Part shown: positions 44,565-53,361 of the stretch, piece by piece | Layout: each line of letters begins with the position of its first letter | Position numbering within the stretch: position 1 is the stretch's first letter | Origin: Neolewinella aquimaris | Lineage (GTDB): Bacteria; Bacteroidota; Bacteroidia; Chitinophagales; Saprospiraceae | Length of the DNA: 64,000 nt | NCBI RefSeq assembly: GCF_014197245.1 | Contig: NZ_JACIFF010000006.1 | Span: 248,001-312,000 of the forward strand | Direction: 5' to 3' | Translations under genes and position numbers: made by a program | The notes under the pieces: generated by a model | Seen by the model: the letters and a program-made list of their open reading frames with translations, nothing else | Database searches by the model: none | What the model was told of the DNA's origin: nothing

Positions 44565-46121
44565 CTAGGCCAGCTGCCTGTTCTCTTCGAATTGCCGCCG
44601 GATCACCTCCTGTACGGAGATTCCCTCAATCTTGGATTCCAGCCAGCTCGGTATATCGAGGTAAGTAAAGGGGCGCGACTCGTAGGGAATCTTCGCAATC
44701 TCGTCCAACCGTTTCTTTAGTTTGATGAACTCGTCGCGCAGGTCCTCCTCCCGGATGCGGGGGATGCGCCGCAGGAAGCGGAAGATGATTTGCTGGGTTT
44801 GTTGCAGATGCTCCACCTTAGACAAGAAGCGGTACACCGATTTCACCTGATACTCCACCAGTTGCACGTTGCCCATTTCGAAGTGACAGATCAGGCTGAG
44901 GATGCGGGCATAGGCCTGGATGTCGGACCGGTAATTGGGGCTCCGCTGATTGATGATCAGGTTGAGGTAGTCGATGGCCGTATCGTTGTCGCCGCTTCCG
45001 AAGTACAGACAGGCGATGCGGTAGTAAAAGACCATGTGCCGGTGGTCGTCCCAATTGTAGCGATTGTCTTCGATGACCTCCATAATCTGGGGCGCGAGGC
45101 CCAGTCCCTGGGTGAAGGTGCCCTCCATGTAGTGCCTCCTGATCTGGTGATCGAACTGGTAAAGGTGGTACAGTCCGGCTACGTTGACGTTGTTCGTCAG
45201 GTCGAACTGGTGGGGGAAAAGATCGAGGTGGTGCAGCTCCGCGATAAATTTATCGTACTGCCACATGTTGAAGAGGTTGGCCAGGTGGTTGTGCAGCCCC
45301 TTCAGGTAAAGGGGGGCATTGGCCTCGATCATCCGGGGGTTCTCGCGGAACAATTCCACCCACCGCTGGGTGTAGCGGTAGCAGAGGGGGAACTCCTGAC
45401 GCATCAGGTGCATCCAGGTGTAGCTCTGGCAGTAGTAGACCTTGCCCCAAAAGTCCAGGTCCTCAAAATCCCCTTTCGGCAGGTTCTCGCGGAAAAAGGA
45501 GAGGACGGCTTCCGATTCTTCCGCACTGCTGACCATCCCGCCCTTCAGGTAGAGGCCGTAAAGCCGGAGGGAGAGGTTGGAGTAGGCGTTGGAGTCGCTG
45601 ATCTTCTGGGTGAGTACGTCACACTCCTGGCTGAGTTCGTCCGCCCTTCCCTTAATGCTGCGGGTGATGTACTGTCCTTCGATCAGTTTTTCGAACTGGG
45701 CCGTCTCCAGGGCGATGGTGTTCGATTCTACTTCGATGGCGCGCTTTTTTACCTTGTCGAGGATGTCGAGCGACTGGCGGTAAAGGCCTTTGTTATAGAG
45801 GATGCGGGCATAGTCGAGGTTCTCGCGCAGGGTGATTTCTTCGTCTTTGTTGCGGTTGAGCAGGCGCAGGCTCGTGAGCAACTGCTTGTACAGGTGTGCC
45901 TTAAGGTTGCTCAGCTGCGACTTTTTTATACCTTCGATCCGTTTAAGCAGATAAGCCTCGTCGTATTCACCGGTGCGTTCGAGGATATCGAAGAGCTGGA
46001 GAAAGAGGATGTCCGCATCCGCCTGCTGGTTGCGCTTCACGAACAAGCGGAAGTGACGCTTTTCGGCGCGGTTGAGGGAAGCCACCAGTTTGAGTAGGTC
46101 GTCGGTCTTCTGCTTAGGCAT
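44565..46121 (-). CDS. large helical protein of unknown function
   Basis: 518 residues. No signal peptide or membrane helix. Starts MPKQKTDDLLKLVASLNRAE, a conserved-looking N-terminus with KRHFRLFVKRNQQADADILFLQLFD. The rest has the alternating helices of tetratricopeptide-like repeats, with many Tyr and Leu (YCQSYTWMHLMRQEFPLCYRYTQ, YYRIACLYFGSGDNDTAIDYLNLI). I do not recognise a named family. Probably cytosolic scaffold; function unknown. Divergent from leuA. Confidence 0.8.
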   Translation of the reverse strand: MPKQKTDDLLKLVASLNRAEKRHFRLFVKRNQQADADILFLQLFDILERTGEYDEAYLLKRIEGIKKSQLSNLKAHLYKQLLTSLRLLNRNKDEEITLRENLDYARILYNKGLYRQSLDILDKVKKRAIEVESNTIALETAQFEKLIEGQYITRSIKGRADELSQECDVLTQKISDSNAYSNLSLRLYGLYLKGGMVSSAEESEAVLSFFRENLPKGDFEDLDFWGKVYYCQSYTWMHLMRQEFPLCYRYTQRWVELFRENPRMIEANAPLYLKGLHNHLANLFNMWQYDKFIAELHHLDLFPHQFDLTNNVNVAGLYHLYQFDHQIRRHYMEGTFTQGLGLAPQIMEVIEDNRYNWDDHRHMVFYYRIACLYFGSGDNDTAIDYLNLIINQRSPNYRSDIQAYARILSLICHFEMGNVQLVEYQVKSVYRFLSKVEHLQQTQQIIFRFLRRIPRIREEDLRDEFIKLKKRLDEIAKIPYESRPFTYLDIPSWLESKIEGISVQEVIRRQFEENRQLA

Positions 46122-46150
46122 TGTATAAACTGTTTCAGTATAAGATTGAA

Positions 46151-46182
46151 TGTCAAAGCATTACAGAACAATTCCTTTGACA
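46151..46182. promoter_or_regulatory. inverted repeat between the unknown gene and leuA
   Basis: TGTCAAAG at 46151-46158 and CTTTGACA at 46175-46182 are perfectly complementary across 16 bases. It may be an operator for either divergent gene. It contains TTTG elements like those of promoters. Confidence 0.4.
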
Positions 46183-46207
46183 CCCACGTAGCATTACGGT
46201 AGATTAT

Positions 46208-46327
46208 ATGAGGTCGTGCCTCCCCGCATTCTCCGGGGAAGCGGTATTTTTATGTGATCGACTAAGTTCTGCCAGAATAAGCCCTAAAGATATAAGAAGC
46301 CCGCTAACCGGCCCGCAACAAGTATGA
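46208..46327 (+). CDS. possible short upstream reading frame of leuA
   Basis: A 39-residue frame ([20 protein letters not shown]...) whose stop TGA overlaps the leuA ATG (ATGA). Its four leucines are encoded by CTC, TTA, CTA and CTA, unlike the CTG/CTC/CTT use of the neighbouring genes. A TCCCCG/CGGGGA hairpin (46221-46226 and 46234-46239) lies inside it. It could be a leader peptide coupled to leuA or just chance; coding potential is not proven. Confidence 0.2.
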   Translation: MRSCLPAFSGEAVFLCDRLSSARISPKDIRSPLTGPQQV

Positions 46328-47478
46328 ATACTAACCAAGTCCAAATTTTCGACACCACCCTCCGCGACGGCGAACAAGTGCCCGGCTGCAAGCTCGACAC
46401 CCGCCAGAAGGTGGTCATTGCCCGCCAGCTCGAGCTGCTCGGAGTAGACGTGATCGAGGCCGGATTCCCAGTCTCCAGTCCGGGCGATTTCAAATCCGTA
46501 GTCGAGATCGGCCAGACGGTCAAGGACGTAGTCGTCTGTGGCCTCACCCGCGCCGTCATGAACGACATCGACGTAGCCGCCGAAGCCCTCAAGGTGGCCC
46601 GCCGCCCCCGCATTCACACCGGTATCGGGGTAAGCGACAGCCACATCCAGTACAAACTACGTACTACCCCCGACAAAATCATCGAACGAGCCGTCGCCGC
46701 GGTCAAGCACGCAAAATCCTACGTCGAAGACGTTGAGTTCTACGCCGAAGATGCCGGCCGGGCCGACAATGAGTTTCTGGCCCGCGTCATTCAGGCCGTC
46801 GTCGACGCCGGTGCCACGGTCCTCAACATTCCCGATACCACCGGCTACTGTCTGCCCGAAGAGTACGGAGCCAAGATCGCCTACCTGCGCGATAACGTCA
46901 ACGGCATCCATAAGTGTACCCTCAGTACTCACTGCCACAATGACCTCGGCCTGGCCACCGCCAACTCCATCGCCGGCGTCCAGAACGGTGCCCGCCAGAT
47001 CGAATGCACCATCAACGGGATCGGCGAACGGGCCGGCAATACGTCCCTCGAGGAAGTCGTCATGATCATGCGGCAACACCCCCAGCTCGATCTGTACACC
47101 AACATCAACTCGAAACTGCTGCTCGAAACCAGTCACCTGGTCAGCGAAAGCATGGGCATGATGGTGCAGCCCAATAAGGCAATCGTCGGCGACAACGCCT
47201 TCGCTCACTCCAGCGGCATCCACCAGGACGGCGTCATCAAACGTCGCGATACCTACGAGATCATCGATCCGGCGGAAGTCGGCGTCGACCAGTCCAAGAT
47301 CGTCCTCACCGCCCGCAGCGGCCGTGCCGCCCTGGCCTACCGCTTCAAGCTCCTCGGCTACAACCTGACCAAGGTGCAGCTCGATGACGTTTACCAGGAG
47401 TTTCTTGCCATTGCCGACCAAAAGAAGGAAGTGGAGGACACCGACTTGGAGCAGATGATGAAGGGCGTAGCCGCCTGA
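46324..47478 (+). CDS. leuA: 2-isopropylmalate synthase, short form
   Basis: 384 residues. Condenses 2-ketoisovalerate with acetyl-CoA, first step of leucine synthesis. TIM barrel with [46 protein letters not shown] and [15 protein letters not shown], and the subdomain [19 protein letters not shown]. The C-terminal allosteric leucine-binding domain (about 130 residues) is absent, so feedback inhibition as in the full-length enzyme is not expected. This short form is common in Bacteroidota. Separated from leuC by the inverted sco1 gene. Confidence 0.93.
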   Translation: MNTNQVQIFDTTLRDGEQVPGCKLDTRQKVVIARQLELLGVDVIEAGFPVSSPGDFKSVVEIGQTVKDVVVCGLTRAVMNDIDVAAEALKVARRPRIHTGIGVSDSHIQYKLRTTPDKIIERAVAAVKHAKSYVEDVEFYAEDAGRADNEFLARVIQAVVDAGATVLNIPDTTGYCLPEEYGAKIAYLRDNVNGIHKCTLSTHCHNDLGLATANSIAGVQNGARQIECTINGIGERAGNTSLEEVVMIMRQHPQLDLYTNINSKLLLETSHLVSESMGMMVQPNKAIVGDNAFAHSSGIHQDGVIKRRDTYEIIDPAEVGVDQSKIVLTARSGRAALAYRFKLLGYNLTKVQLDDVYQEFLAIADQKKEVEDTDLEQMMKGVAA

Positions 47479-47479
47479 T

Positions 47480-48154
47480 CTACGACCCGCCCGTTGCCAG
47501 TAAGGTCCGGATGTCTTTCGCCAGCTGGTTTACTGACGTCATGCTGAGACCATTATAGATACCCCGGATGTGCCGGTTCCGATCGACGAGCACAAAGTTT
47601 TCCGTGTGCAAAAAATCGTCCCGTTCGCGTTCCAGGCCGAGATCTTCCTCTACGAAGTAAGCTTCGCGACCGAGAGCATAGATCGCATCCCGATCGCCAG
47701 TAAGTAAGTGCCACTTACCGGACTCGACGCCGTTCGCTTCGGCATAATTCCGCAGTACGGGAATCGAATCATACCGGGGGGTAACCGAGTGGGACAGTAG
47801 CACTACCTCCGGATCATCCCGAAACTCGTCCTGCAGTACCGTCATATTGTTGGTCATCTTCGGACAGATGCCGGGGCAGGCGGTGAAGAAAAAGTTGGTG
47901 ACGTAAACCTTCCCGGCCAGGCTTTCCTCGGTGATCGTGTCGCCTTCCTGATCGACCAGTTCGAACGAACCGATTTGGTGGAAGGTGGCGAGTGAATCGC
48001 TGTCCGGGGCGAGCCAGAAAGGCGTGAACGTCGCGTCGGCGTAGTAGGGGAGGGTAGGAGTAGTAGCTTGCTCGCTCCCGCAGGATGCGAACAAGCTTAC
48101 CACCAATAAAACACTAAGACACCTATTTCGATTTCGCATACGTAGCTTCTTCAT
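47480..48154 (-). CDS. SCO1/SenC-family copper lipoprotein
   Basis: 224 residues from the ATG at 48152-48154 (MKKLRMRNRNRCLSVLLVVS). Signal peptide with lipobox Cys25 (LFASC). Thioredoxin-like fold with the copper-binding CxxxC pair Cys93/Cys97 (TACPGICPKM) and the ligand His183 (DDFLHTENFVLVD). Delivers copper to the CuA site of cytochrome c oxidase. No oxidase gene is near; the gene is inserted antiparallel between leuA and leuC. Confidence 0.9.
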   Translation of the reverse strand: MKKLRMRNRNRCLSVLLVVSLFASCGSEQATTPTLPYYADATFTPFWLAPDSDSLATFHQIGSFELVDQEGDTITEESLAGKVYVTNFFFTACPGICPKMTNNMTVLQDEFRDDPEVVLLSHSVTPRYDSIPVLRNYAEANGVESGKWHLLTGDRDAIYALGREAYFVEEDLGLERERDDFLHTENFVLVDRNRHIRGIYNGLSMTSVNQLAKDIRTLLATGGS

Positions 48155-48361
48155 CGTAGAGGGTATGTCACGGATTGGCCCGCTCATTTTATGATTTTGC
48201 CCTTTTGACCCGCGTACCCAGCGAATCCTTTGCTTACGTGCCGTTATTTTTTGGCGATACCGGAGCACCGCACGACTTCGGGATAAACACCGGTCGATTA
48301 GCCACCGGACATAGCTGTTTCCCTGAATGCCCTTGCACCCGCGCGCCGCCGCCCGACTCGT

Positions 48362-48369
48362 TATCTTTG
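48362..48369 (+). promoter_or_regulatory. -7 box (TATCTTTG) for leuC
   Basis: Exact TAnnTTTG match, 23 bases before the leuC ATG, so the leader would be short (about 17 bases). A TTG at 48333 is 26 bases upstream, longer than usual. Confidence 0.5.
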
Positions 48370-48392
48370 CCCGTCAAATCTTCGAACTCGCT

Positions 48393-49784
48393 ATGCCAAC
48401 CCTTTTCGATAAAGTCTGGGACGCTCACGTGGTCACTTCCGTCCCCGGTGGCGCCCAGGTGCTCTACATCGACCGTCACTTGATCCACGAGGTGACCAGC
48501 CCGCAGGCCTTCAACGGATTGCGCCAGCGCGGTATCCCCCTGCTGCGCCGCGACCGCATCGTAGCCACCGCCGACCATAACGTACCCACCAAGGACCAGG
48601 ATAAGCCCATCGCCGAGCCGCTCAGCCGCAAGCAGGTGGAAATGCTCACCACCAACTGTGCCGAATTCGGCGTAGAGCTCTACGGACTCGGCCACCCTTA
48701 CCAGGGCATCGTGCACGTGATCGGGCCCGAGCTCGGCATCACCCGTCCCGGCATCACCATGGTCTGCGGCGACAGCCACACCAGCACCCACGGGGCCTTC
48801 GGCGCGATTGCGTTCGGCATTGGTACCAGCCAGGTCGAGCAGGTGATGGCTACCCAGTGCGTACTGATGGAAAAGCCCCGCAAGATGCGCATCAACATCG
48901 AGGGCGACCTGCAGCCCGGCGTTACGGCCAAGGACCTGATCCTCTACGTCATCGCAAAGCTGGGTACGGGCGGCGGTACGGGCCACTTCGTCGAATACGC
49001 CGGCTCCGCCATCCGCAGCCTGAGCATGGAGGGGCGCATGACCGTCTGCAACATGAGCATCGAAATGGGGGCCCGCGGCGGACTCATCGCACCCGACCAG
49101 ACCACCTTCGACTACCTCGAGGGCCGGGAGTTCGCCCCCAAGAGAGAAGAATGGGAAAAGGCCGTTGCCCACTGGCGCACCCTGCCCACCGACGCCGACG
49201 CCACCTTCGACATCGAATACACCTACCGTGCGGAGGAAATTCCGCCCATGATCACCTACGGCACCAATCCGGGCATGGGTATGGGCGTGAAGGACCGCAT
49301 CCCCCAGGCCAGCGCGCTACACGGCGAGGCCAGCATGGAAAAGGCCATGCAGTACATGGACCTGGAGATCGGAAAACCCATGGAGGGCATGCCGGTCGAC
49401 TACGTCTTCATCGGCTCCTGCACCAACAGCCGCATCGAGGACCTTCGTCTGGCGGGGTCGCTGGTGCAGGGCAAACGGATCGCAGCAAACGTCACTGGCA
49501 TCGTGGTCCCAGGCTCCCAGCAAGTAGCCAAGCAGGCCATCGCCGAGGGGCTGGACAGGGTTTTCGAAGCCGCCGGTTTCGAGTTCCGCGGCGCCGGCTG
49601 CTCCGCCTGTTTGGGCATGAACGAAGACAAGGTGCCCGCGGGCCGCTACTGCGTATCCACCTCCAACCGCAACTTCGAGGGTCGGCAGGGCCCCGGCGCG
49701 CGTACAATACTGGCCAGTCCGCTGACGGCGGCGGCGGCGGCGGTGGCGGGGAAGATTGTGGATGTAAGAGAATTTAAAATTTAA
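48393..49784 (+). CDS. leuC: 3-isopropylmalate dehydratase large subunit
   Basis: 463 residues from the ATG at 48393 (MPTLFDKVWDAHVV). Aconitase-fold hydro-lyase with LeuD; 4Fe-4S ligands in the VFIGSCTNSRIEDL and GAGCSACLGMNED regions, with CGDSHTSTHGAFGA. The last codons (FKI and stop TAA at 49782-49784) come from AT-rich sequence of the flanking repeat, whereas LeuC proteins normally end near VDVRE. Promoter at 48362. First of the leuC-leuD-leuB group. Confidence 0.95.
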   Translation: MPTLFDKVWDAHVVTSVPGGAQVLYIDRHLIHEVTSPQAFNGLRQRGIPLLRRDRIVATADHNVPTKDQDKPIAEPLSRKQVEMLTTNCAEFGVELYGLGHPYQGIVHVIGPELGITRPGITMVCGDSHTSTHGAFGAIAFGIGTSQVEQVMATQCVLMEKPRKMRINIEGDLQPGVTAKDLILYVIAKLGTGGGTGHFVEYAGSAIRSLSMEGRMTVCNMSIEMGARGGLIAPDQTTFDYLEGREFAPKREEWEKAVAHWRTLPTDADATFDIEYTYRAEEIPPMITYGTNPGMGMGVKDRIPQASALHGEASMEKAMQYMDLEIGKPMEGMPVDYVFIGSCTNSRIEDLRLAGSLVQGKRIAANVTGIVVPGSQQVAKQAIAEGLDRVFEAAGFEFRGAGCSACLGMNEDKVPAGRYCVSTSNRNFEGRQGPGARTILASPLTAAAAAVAGKIVDVREFKI

Positions 49785-49804
49785 AATTGGGTATTTAAAA
49801 TTTG
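49771..49804. repeat. AT-rich flank, left side of the four-helix-bundle element
   Basis: AATTTAAAATTTAAAATTGG at 49771-49790 and TATTTAAAATTTG after it. Similar sequence (TAAATTTTAAATTGG) occurs at the right flank near 50306. In sharp contrast to the GC-rich leuC body. Confidence 0.65.
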
Positions 49805-49870
49805 TACCACTATTTGTTGTTTGTTAGTTTAGCAGTGATTTTTGGTTTTGACCCACTTACCACTAGAGAA

Positions 49871-50236
49871 ATGACTGCTGATCAACTGGAGGCCCGCCTC
49901 ATTATGTTTGGTGTAAACTGCACACTGCTAACCCGCCGCCTTCCAATCGAGCAATATTATGATGCTAAGAACGCTGCGCATCAACTCGTTCGATCCGCTA
50001 GTTCCCCGGGTTTTCATTACGGAGAAACACGGGCCGCGGAATCTTCCCGCGACTTTCTGCACAAGCTGAAGCTCGGGCTCAAAGAATTACGAGAATCACG
50101 CAATACCCTCCGGTACATCTACTACCTGAAGTACCTTCCCGAAGAGGACGTACTGGCGCTTATCCGCGAATCGACCGAATTGATCGCTATTTTCACCTCC
50201 AGCGCTAAGAAGGTGCAAATGAAAATGGCCTCCTGA
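49871..50236 (+). CDS. four-helix-bundle protein of the 23S rRNA intervening-sequence (S23) family
   Basis: 121 residues from the ATG at 49871 (MTADQLEARLIMFGVNCTLL); an in-frame TTG at 49802 would add an unlikely hydrophobic piece. The family pattern is clear: QLVRSASSPGFHYGETRAAE, SRDFLHKLKLGLKELRESRN and TLRYIYYLKYL. S23-type proteins are encoded in rRNA intervening sequences and as scattered single genes; they resemble Avd of diversity-generating retroelements. Function unproven. The gene sits between leuC and leuD in AT-rich flanks, with no transposase or reverse transcriptase near. Its own base composition is lower in GC than its neighbours. Confidence 0.9.
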   Translation: MTADQLEARLIMFGVNCTLLTRRLPIEQYYDAKNAAHQLVRSASSPGFHYGETRAAESSRDFLHKLKLGLKELRESRNTLRYIYYLKYLPEEDVLALIRESTELIAIFTSSAKKVQMKMAS

Positions 50237-50304
50237 GTTGCATGCGGGTGTAAGCCAAGTCTCTCTAAGGGTTCGTCAAAACAACCGTCTACCCGAGGTG
50301 CCAA

Positions 50305-50355
50305 CTAAATTTTAAATTGGAAATTTTCAATTTTAAATCTGAGATCTAAATTTTC
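50305..50355. repeat. AT-rich flank, right side of the four-helix-bundle element
   Basis: Contains TAAATTTTAAATTGG (near 50306-50320) and the imperfect palindrome TTTAAATTGGAAA / TTTTCAATTTTAAA, then AGATCTAAATTTTCAAC. It ends a few bases before the leuD TTG. Confidence 0.65.
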
Positions 50356-50360
50356 AACTT

Positions 50361-50960
50361 TTGAATCCCTTCAAAACACTCACCTCCACCGCCGTCCCCC
50401 TGCCCATCGAGGATGTGGATACGGATCAGATCATTCCCGCCCGCTTTCTGAAGGCGACGACCCGCGAGGGGTTCGGGGAAAACCTGTTTCGCGACTGGCG
50501 CTACGACAAACTGAACCAGCCGAAGGAGAATTTCGTGCTGAATAATCCGACGTACTCGGGCGAAATTTTGCTTGCCGGGGCCAACTTCGGTTGCGGATCC
50601 AGTCGGGAACATGCCGCCTGGGCGATTCAGGATTACGGCTTCCGGGTGGTGGTGTCCAGCTACTTCGCCGACATATTTAAGGGGAATGCCTTGAATAATG
50701 GCCTGTTGCCGGTGACCGTGAGCCCCACCGTGCTCGACGAGGCCTTCCGCACCATCGAGCAAAACGCGGCCGCCCGCTTCACCGTCAACCTCGAAGAGCA
50801 AACCTTTACGAACGAGGAAACCGGCACGGTAACCGGCTTCGAAATCGACGAGTACAAGCGGACTTGCCTCATGAACGGATACGACGACATCGATTTCCTG
50901 CTGAGCCAGCGCGAGAAGATCGAAGCATTCGAAAACCAACGGTTAGATTATAGCCTCTAA
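50361..50960 (+). CDS. leuD: 3-isopropylmalate dehydratase small subunit
   Basis: 199 residues. The N-terminus [20 protein letters not shown] is standard for LeuD, and the start codon is a TTG at 50361-50363; no ATG is near. Swivelling domain with [21 protein letters not shown] and [18 protein letters not shown]. Partner of LeuC in isomerizing 2- to 3-isopropylmalate. The TTG lies right after AT-rich sequence of the four-helix-bundle flank, so the original start may have been replaced. LeuB follows after 22 bases. Confidence 0.94.
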   Translation: MNPFKTLTSTAVPLPIEDVDTDQIIPARFLKATTREGFGENLFRDWRYDKLNQPKENFVLNNPTYSGEILLAGANFGCGSSREHAAWAIQDYGFRVVVSSYFADIFKGNALNNGLLPVTVSPTVLDEAFRTIEQNAAARFTVNLEEQTFTNEETGTVTGFEIDEYKRTCLMNGYDDIDFLLSQREKIEAFENQRLDYSL

Positions 50961-50982
50961 GCAAAACCACAGCTGAGAATTT

Positions 50983-52038
50983 ATGCCCAACTTCAATATT
51001 GCCGTACTTGACGGAGACGGTATCGGCCCCGAAGTCATCGCCGAAGCAATCAAGGTGCTCGACGTCGTCGCCGACAAATTCGGACACACGTTTGCCTACA
51101 CCAAGGCTCCCGTAGGCGCCGTAGCGATCGATCAGACCGGCGATCCCCTCCCGGAGTACACCCTGTCCCTCTGTAAAAAGTCGGACGCCCTGCTCTTCGG
51201 CGCGATCGGCCATCCCCGCTTCGACAACGACCCCTCCGCCAAGGTGCGTCCGGAGCAGGGACTCCTCAGACTGCGCAAGGAACTCGGCCTCTTTGCCAAC
51301 CTGCGCCCCGTAGCGAGCTACGACGAACTGGCCGACCTGAGTCCCCTGCGCCCCGAACGAATGAAGGGCGTCGATATGCTCATCGTTCGGGAACTAACCG
51401 GGGGCATCTACTTCGGCGAGAAGGGCAGAAAAGACAACGGCAACACCGCCTTCGATACCTGCACTTATACCCGCATGGAAATCGAACGCATCGTGAAAAT
51501 GGGCTTCGTGGAGGCCCGCGCCCGCCGCGGCAAGCTCACCCTGGTCGATAAGGCCAACGTAATGGAAAGCAGTCGCCTCTGGCGGGAGATCACCCGCGAA
51601 CTGGCTCAGGAAAACGAAGACGTGGAGCTCAACTTCATGTTCGTCGACAACGCGGCCATGCAGCTCATCCTCAACCCCGCCCAGTTCGACGTGATCGTCA
51701 CCAGTAATATGTTCGGCGACATCCTCTCCGATGCTTCGAGCGTGCTGGCCGGATCGCTCGGTTTGTTGCCCTCCAGCAGCATCGGCTCCACCGTAGGCAT
51801 GTTCGAACCCATCCACGGCTCCTGGCCGGAAGGGGCCGGACAGGACCGCGCAAACCCCGTTGCCGCCATCCTTTCCGCCGCCATGATGCTCGACCACCTG
51901 GAGTTGCGGGAAGAAGCCAGTGCAATACGTGGCGCCGTCAACAAGGTATTGGGTCAGGGTGTCGGCACGGAGGACCTCCGGCCCACCACGAAAGTCGGAA
52001 CCCGGGAGTTCGGCGATCGCATCGCTGCCGCGCTTTAG
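50983..52038 (+). CDS. leuB: 3-isopropylmalate dehydrogenase
   Basis: 351 residues. NAD-dependent oxidative decarboxylation of 3-isopropylmalate. NIAVLDGDGIGPEVIAEAIK, LLRLRKELGLFANLRPV, VRELTGGIYFGEKG, NMFGDILSDASSVLAGSLGL and PIHGSWPEGAGQDRANPVAAI are diagnostic. The gene ends the leucine operon before a terminator. Needs a divalent metal and NAD+. Confidence 0.96.
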   Translation: MPNFNIAVLDGDGIGPEVIAEAIKVLDVVADKFGHTFAYTKAPVGAVAIDQTGDPLPEYTLSLCKKSDALLFGAIGHPRFDNDPSAKVRPEQGLLRLRKELGLFANLRPVASYDELADLSPLRPERMKGVDMLIVRELTGGIYFGEKGRKDNGNTAFDTCTYTRMEIERIVKMGFVEARARRGKLTLVDKANVMESSRLWREITRELAQENEDVELNFMFVDNAAMQLILNPAQFDVIVTSNMFGDILSDASSVLAGSLGLLPSSSIGSTVGMFEPIHGSWPEGAGQDRANPVAAILSAAMMLDHLELREEASAIRGAVNKVLGQGVGTEDLRPTTKVGTREFGDRIAAAL

Positions 52039-52055
52039 TAGAGCCCACAATAGAA

Positions 52056-52089
52056 AAGCGCCCGCTCTCCTAACAGAGAACGGGCGCTT
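52056..52089. terminator. intrinsic terminator after leuB
   Basis: AAGCGCCCG at 52056-52064 pairs with CGGGCGCTT at 52081-52089; CTCTC/GAGAA extends the inner stem with a mismatch. Between the convergent leuB and lipoprotein genes. Confidence 0.85.
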
Positions 52090-52114
52090 CACGTTTTAGC
52101 ACGAGAACTACAAT

Positions 52115-53137
52115 CTAGTTGTCCCGGTGCAGGTACAATGAACTCAGTCCGGGGAAGGAAAGCGTTTCGATGGGAGCAGCATTACCCGAAGCAGTTCCTT
52201 CAAAGATGAGCAGGGTCCCACCGGCGGTAGCGCGGTCCGCGACGTAGATGCGGTCGGTGTCTTCGTCGTAATCAACGTCAACCGGATTGCCCAGCATGGT
52301 AGCAGCTCCACCGATCTTGGTGTAGCCGTCGGCACCTACGGAGGTGATACTGCCGATCGTGGAGAAATTGCGAATTACAACCAGTCCACCGTCGGTATCC
52401 GATCCGGCATCACCGATGTCGGTGAGGATCATAATATCGTCCTTGGCGTTGTACTCAAGTCCGTGGGTGCGGACGATCCCGTCGACCTTGATGTAGCGGT
52501 CGGGCGTCAGCGTATCGCCGGGGGCGTTGCCAAGCAAATTAGTGAAAACGGCTACCGAATCACTTTTGTCCACCACGGCATAGAGGTCGCTGCCGACAAA
52601 TTCAATGCCCCAGAGGGCAATGTCGGTTTCGTAAACATAACCGGTCTGGATGCCGCTGCCCGACAGAATGTCGTACACCACCAGGCGGTTGGTATTGTCG
52701 TTCGCGTCGCTACCCTGTTGGGCCACGACAAACTGCTTGTTGCGGTAAGCGAGACCGCGGCCGTTGGTGAAATCGGAAGTGCTGCGCGATTCGACATCTA
52801 CGCCGTTGGGATCGTCGAGGTCATCGATCACGTCGTTGTACTCGACCAAGATGTTGTTGGTCCGGTCTACCTGATACAGGTTGCCCTCATCGGTATCGTA
52901 GTACAGTCCGTCGGCATCGCTGCCCGAGGCGGTAAACGTCTCGATGTCCGGTGCGCCGTCTTCGAGGTTTATTACGCCCACCATTCCGCTGGTGTTGGAA
53001 GAGAGAAACAAGGTGCCGTCGTCGTCGAAGTCAATACCGAGAATGGTATCGTCGTCGTCGTTACAGGAGGTGAAGGCTAGTGCCATAACGGCAAGGAGCA
53101 GCAGGCTGAGCCGGCTGAAGGATAAATTGAACGTCAT
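52115..53137 (-). CDS. exported lipoprotein with beta-propeller-like repeats
   Basis: 340 residues. Signal peptide with lipobox (MALAFTSCNDDDD, Cys25). The remainder has repeated Asp-rich beta-strand units (DGTLFLSSNTSGMVGVINL, GLYYDTDEGNLYQVDRTNN, IEFVGSDLYAVVDKSDSVAVF, DYDEDTDRIYVADRATAG), like the NHL or YVTN type of beta propeller. Probably on the cell surface or in the periplasm, binding unknown. No enzymatic motif. Confidence 0.75.
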   Translation of the reverse strand: MTFNLSFSRLSLLLLAVMALAFTSCNDDDDTILGIDFDDDGTLFLSSNTSGMVGVINLEDGAPDIETFTASGSDADGLYYDTDEGNLYQVDRTNNILVEYNDVIDDLDDPNGVDVESRSTSDFTNGRGLAYRNKQFVVAQQGSDANDNTNRLVVYDILSGSGIQTGYVYETDIALWGIEFVGSDLYAVVDKSDSVAVFTNLLGNAPGDTLTPDRYIKVDGIVRTHGLEYNAKDDIMILTDIGDAGSDTDGGLVVIRNFSTIGSITSVGADGYTKIGGAATMLGNPVDVDYDEDTDRIYVADRATAGGTLLIFEGTASGNAAPIETLSFPGLSSLYLHRDN

Positions 53138-53361
53138 AAATTAAATTGGTTTGTTGGGGAAATTAATAGTGGTGCGAAATGCTCAATAGGTGTGTATCCC
53201 CCAAACCGATTCAGTACAGCAGGTGTTCGTCACAACTTTGCAATTACCTGACACTTAAGGCAAAACGAAATTAAATATACATATATGGTAAGAACGGAAA
53301 ATTCTATTGCCTCATTTCGGGGATGTGCCGCACAATCACAAAATATTGCCAACCCATGCGC

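Noticed and set aside
44790-46097. 435-residue plus-strand open frame opposite the unknown gene
   Set aside because: Composition (Val, Gly, Glu rich, no motif) is that of an antisense shadow; the minus frame has Tyr/Leu-rich helical sequence and a proper start.
46221-46250. Intrinsic terminator before leuA
   Set aside because: Stem of only six base pairs and the T-run is interrupted and distant; kept only as a possible leader hairpin.
48210-48260. Promoter for sco1 in the divergent region
   Set aside because: No TAnnTTTG-like box was found on minus at a suitable distance.
49871-50236. Diversity-generating retroelement accessory (Avd)
   Set aside because: No reverse transcriptase, variable repeat or template repeat was seen near the gene.
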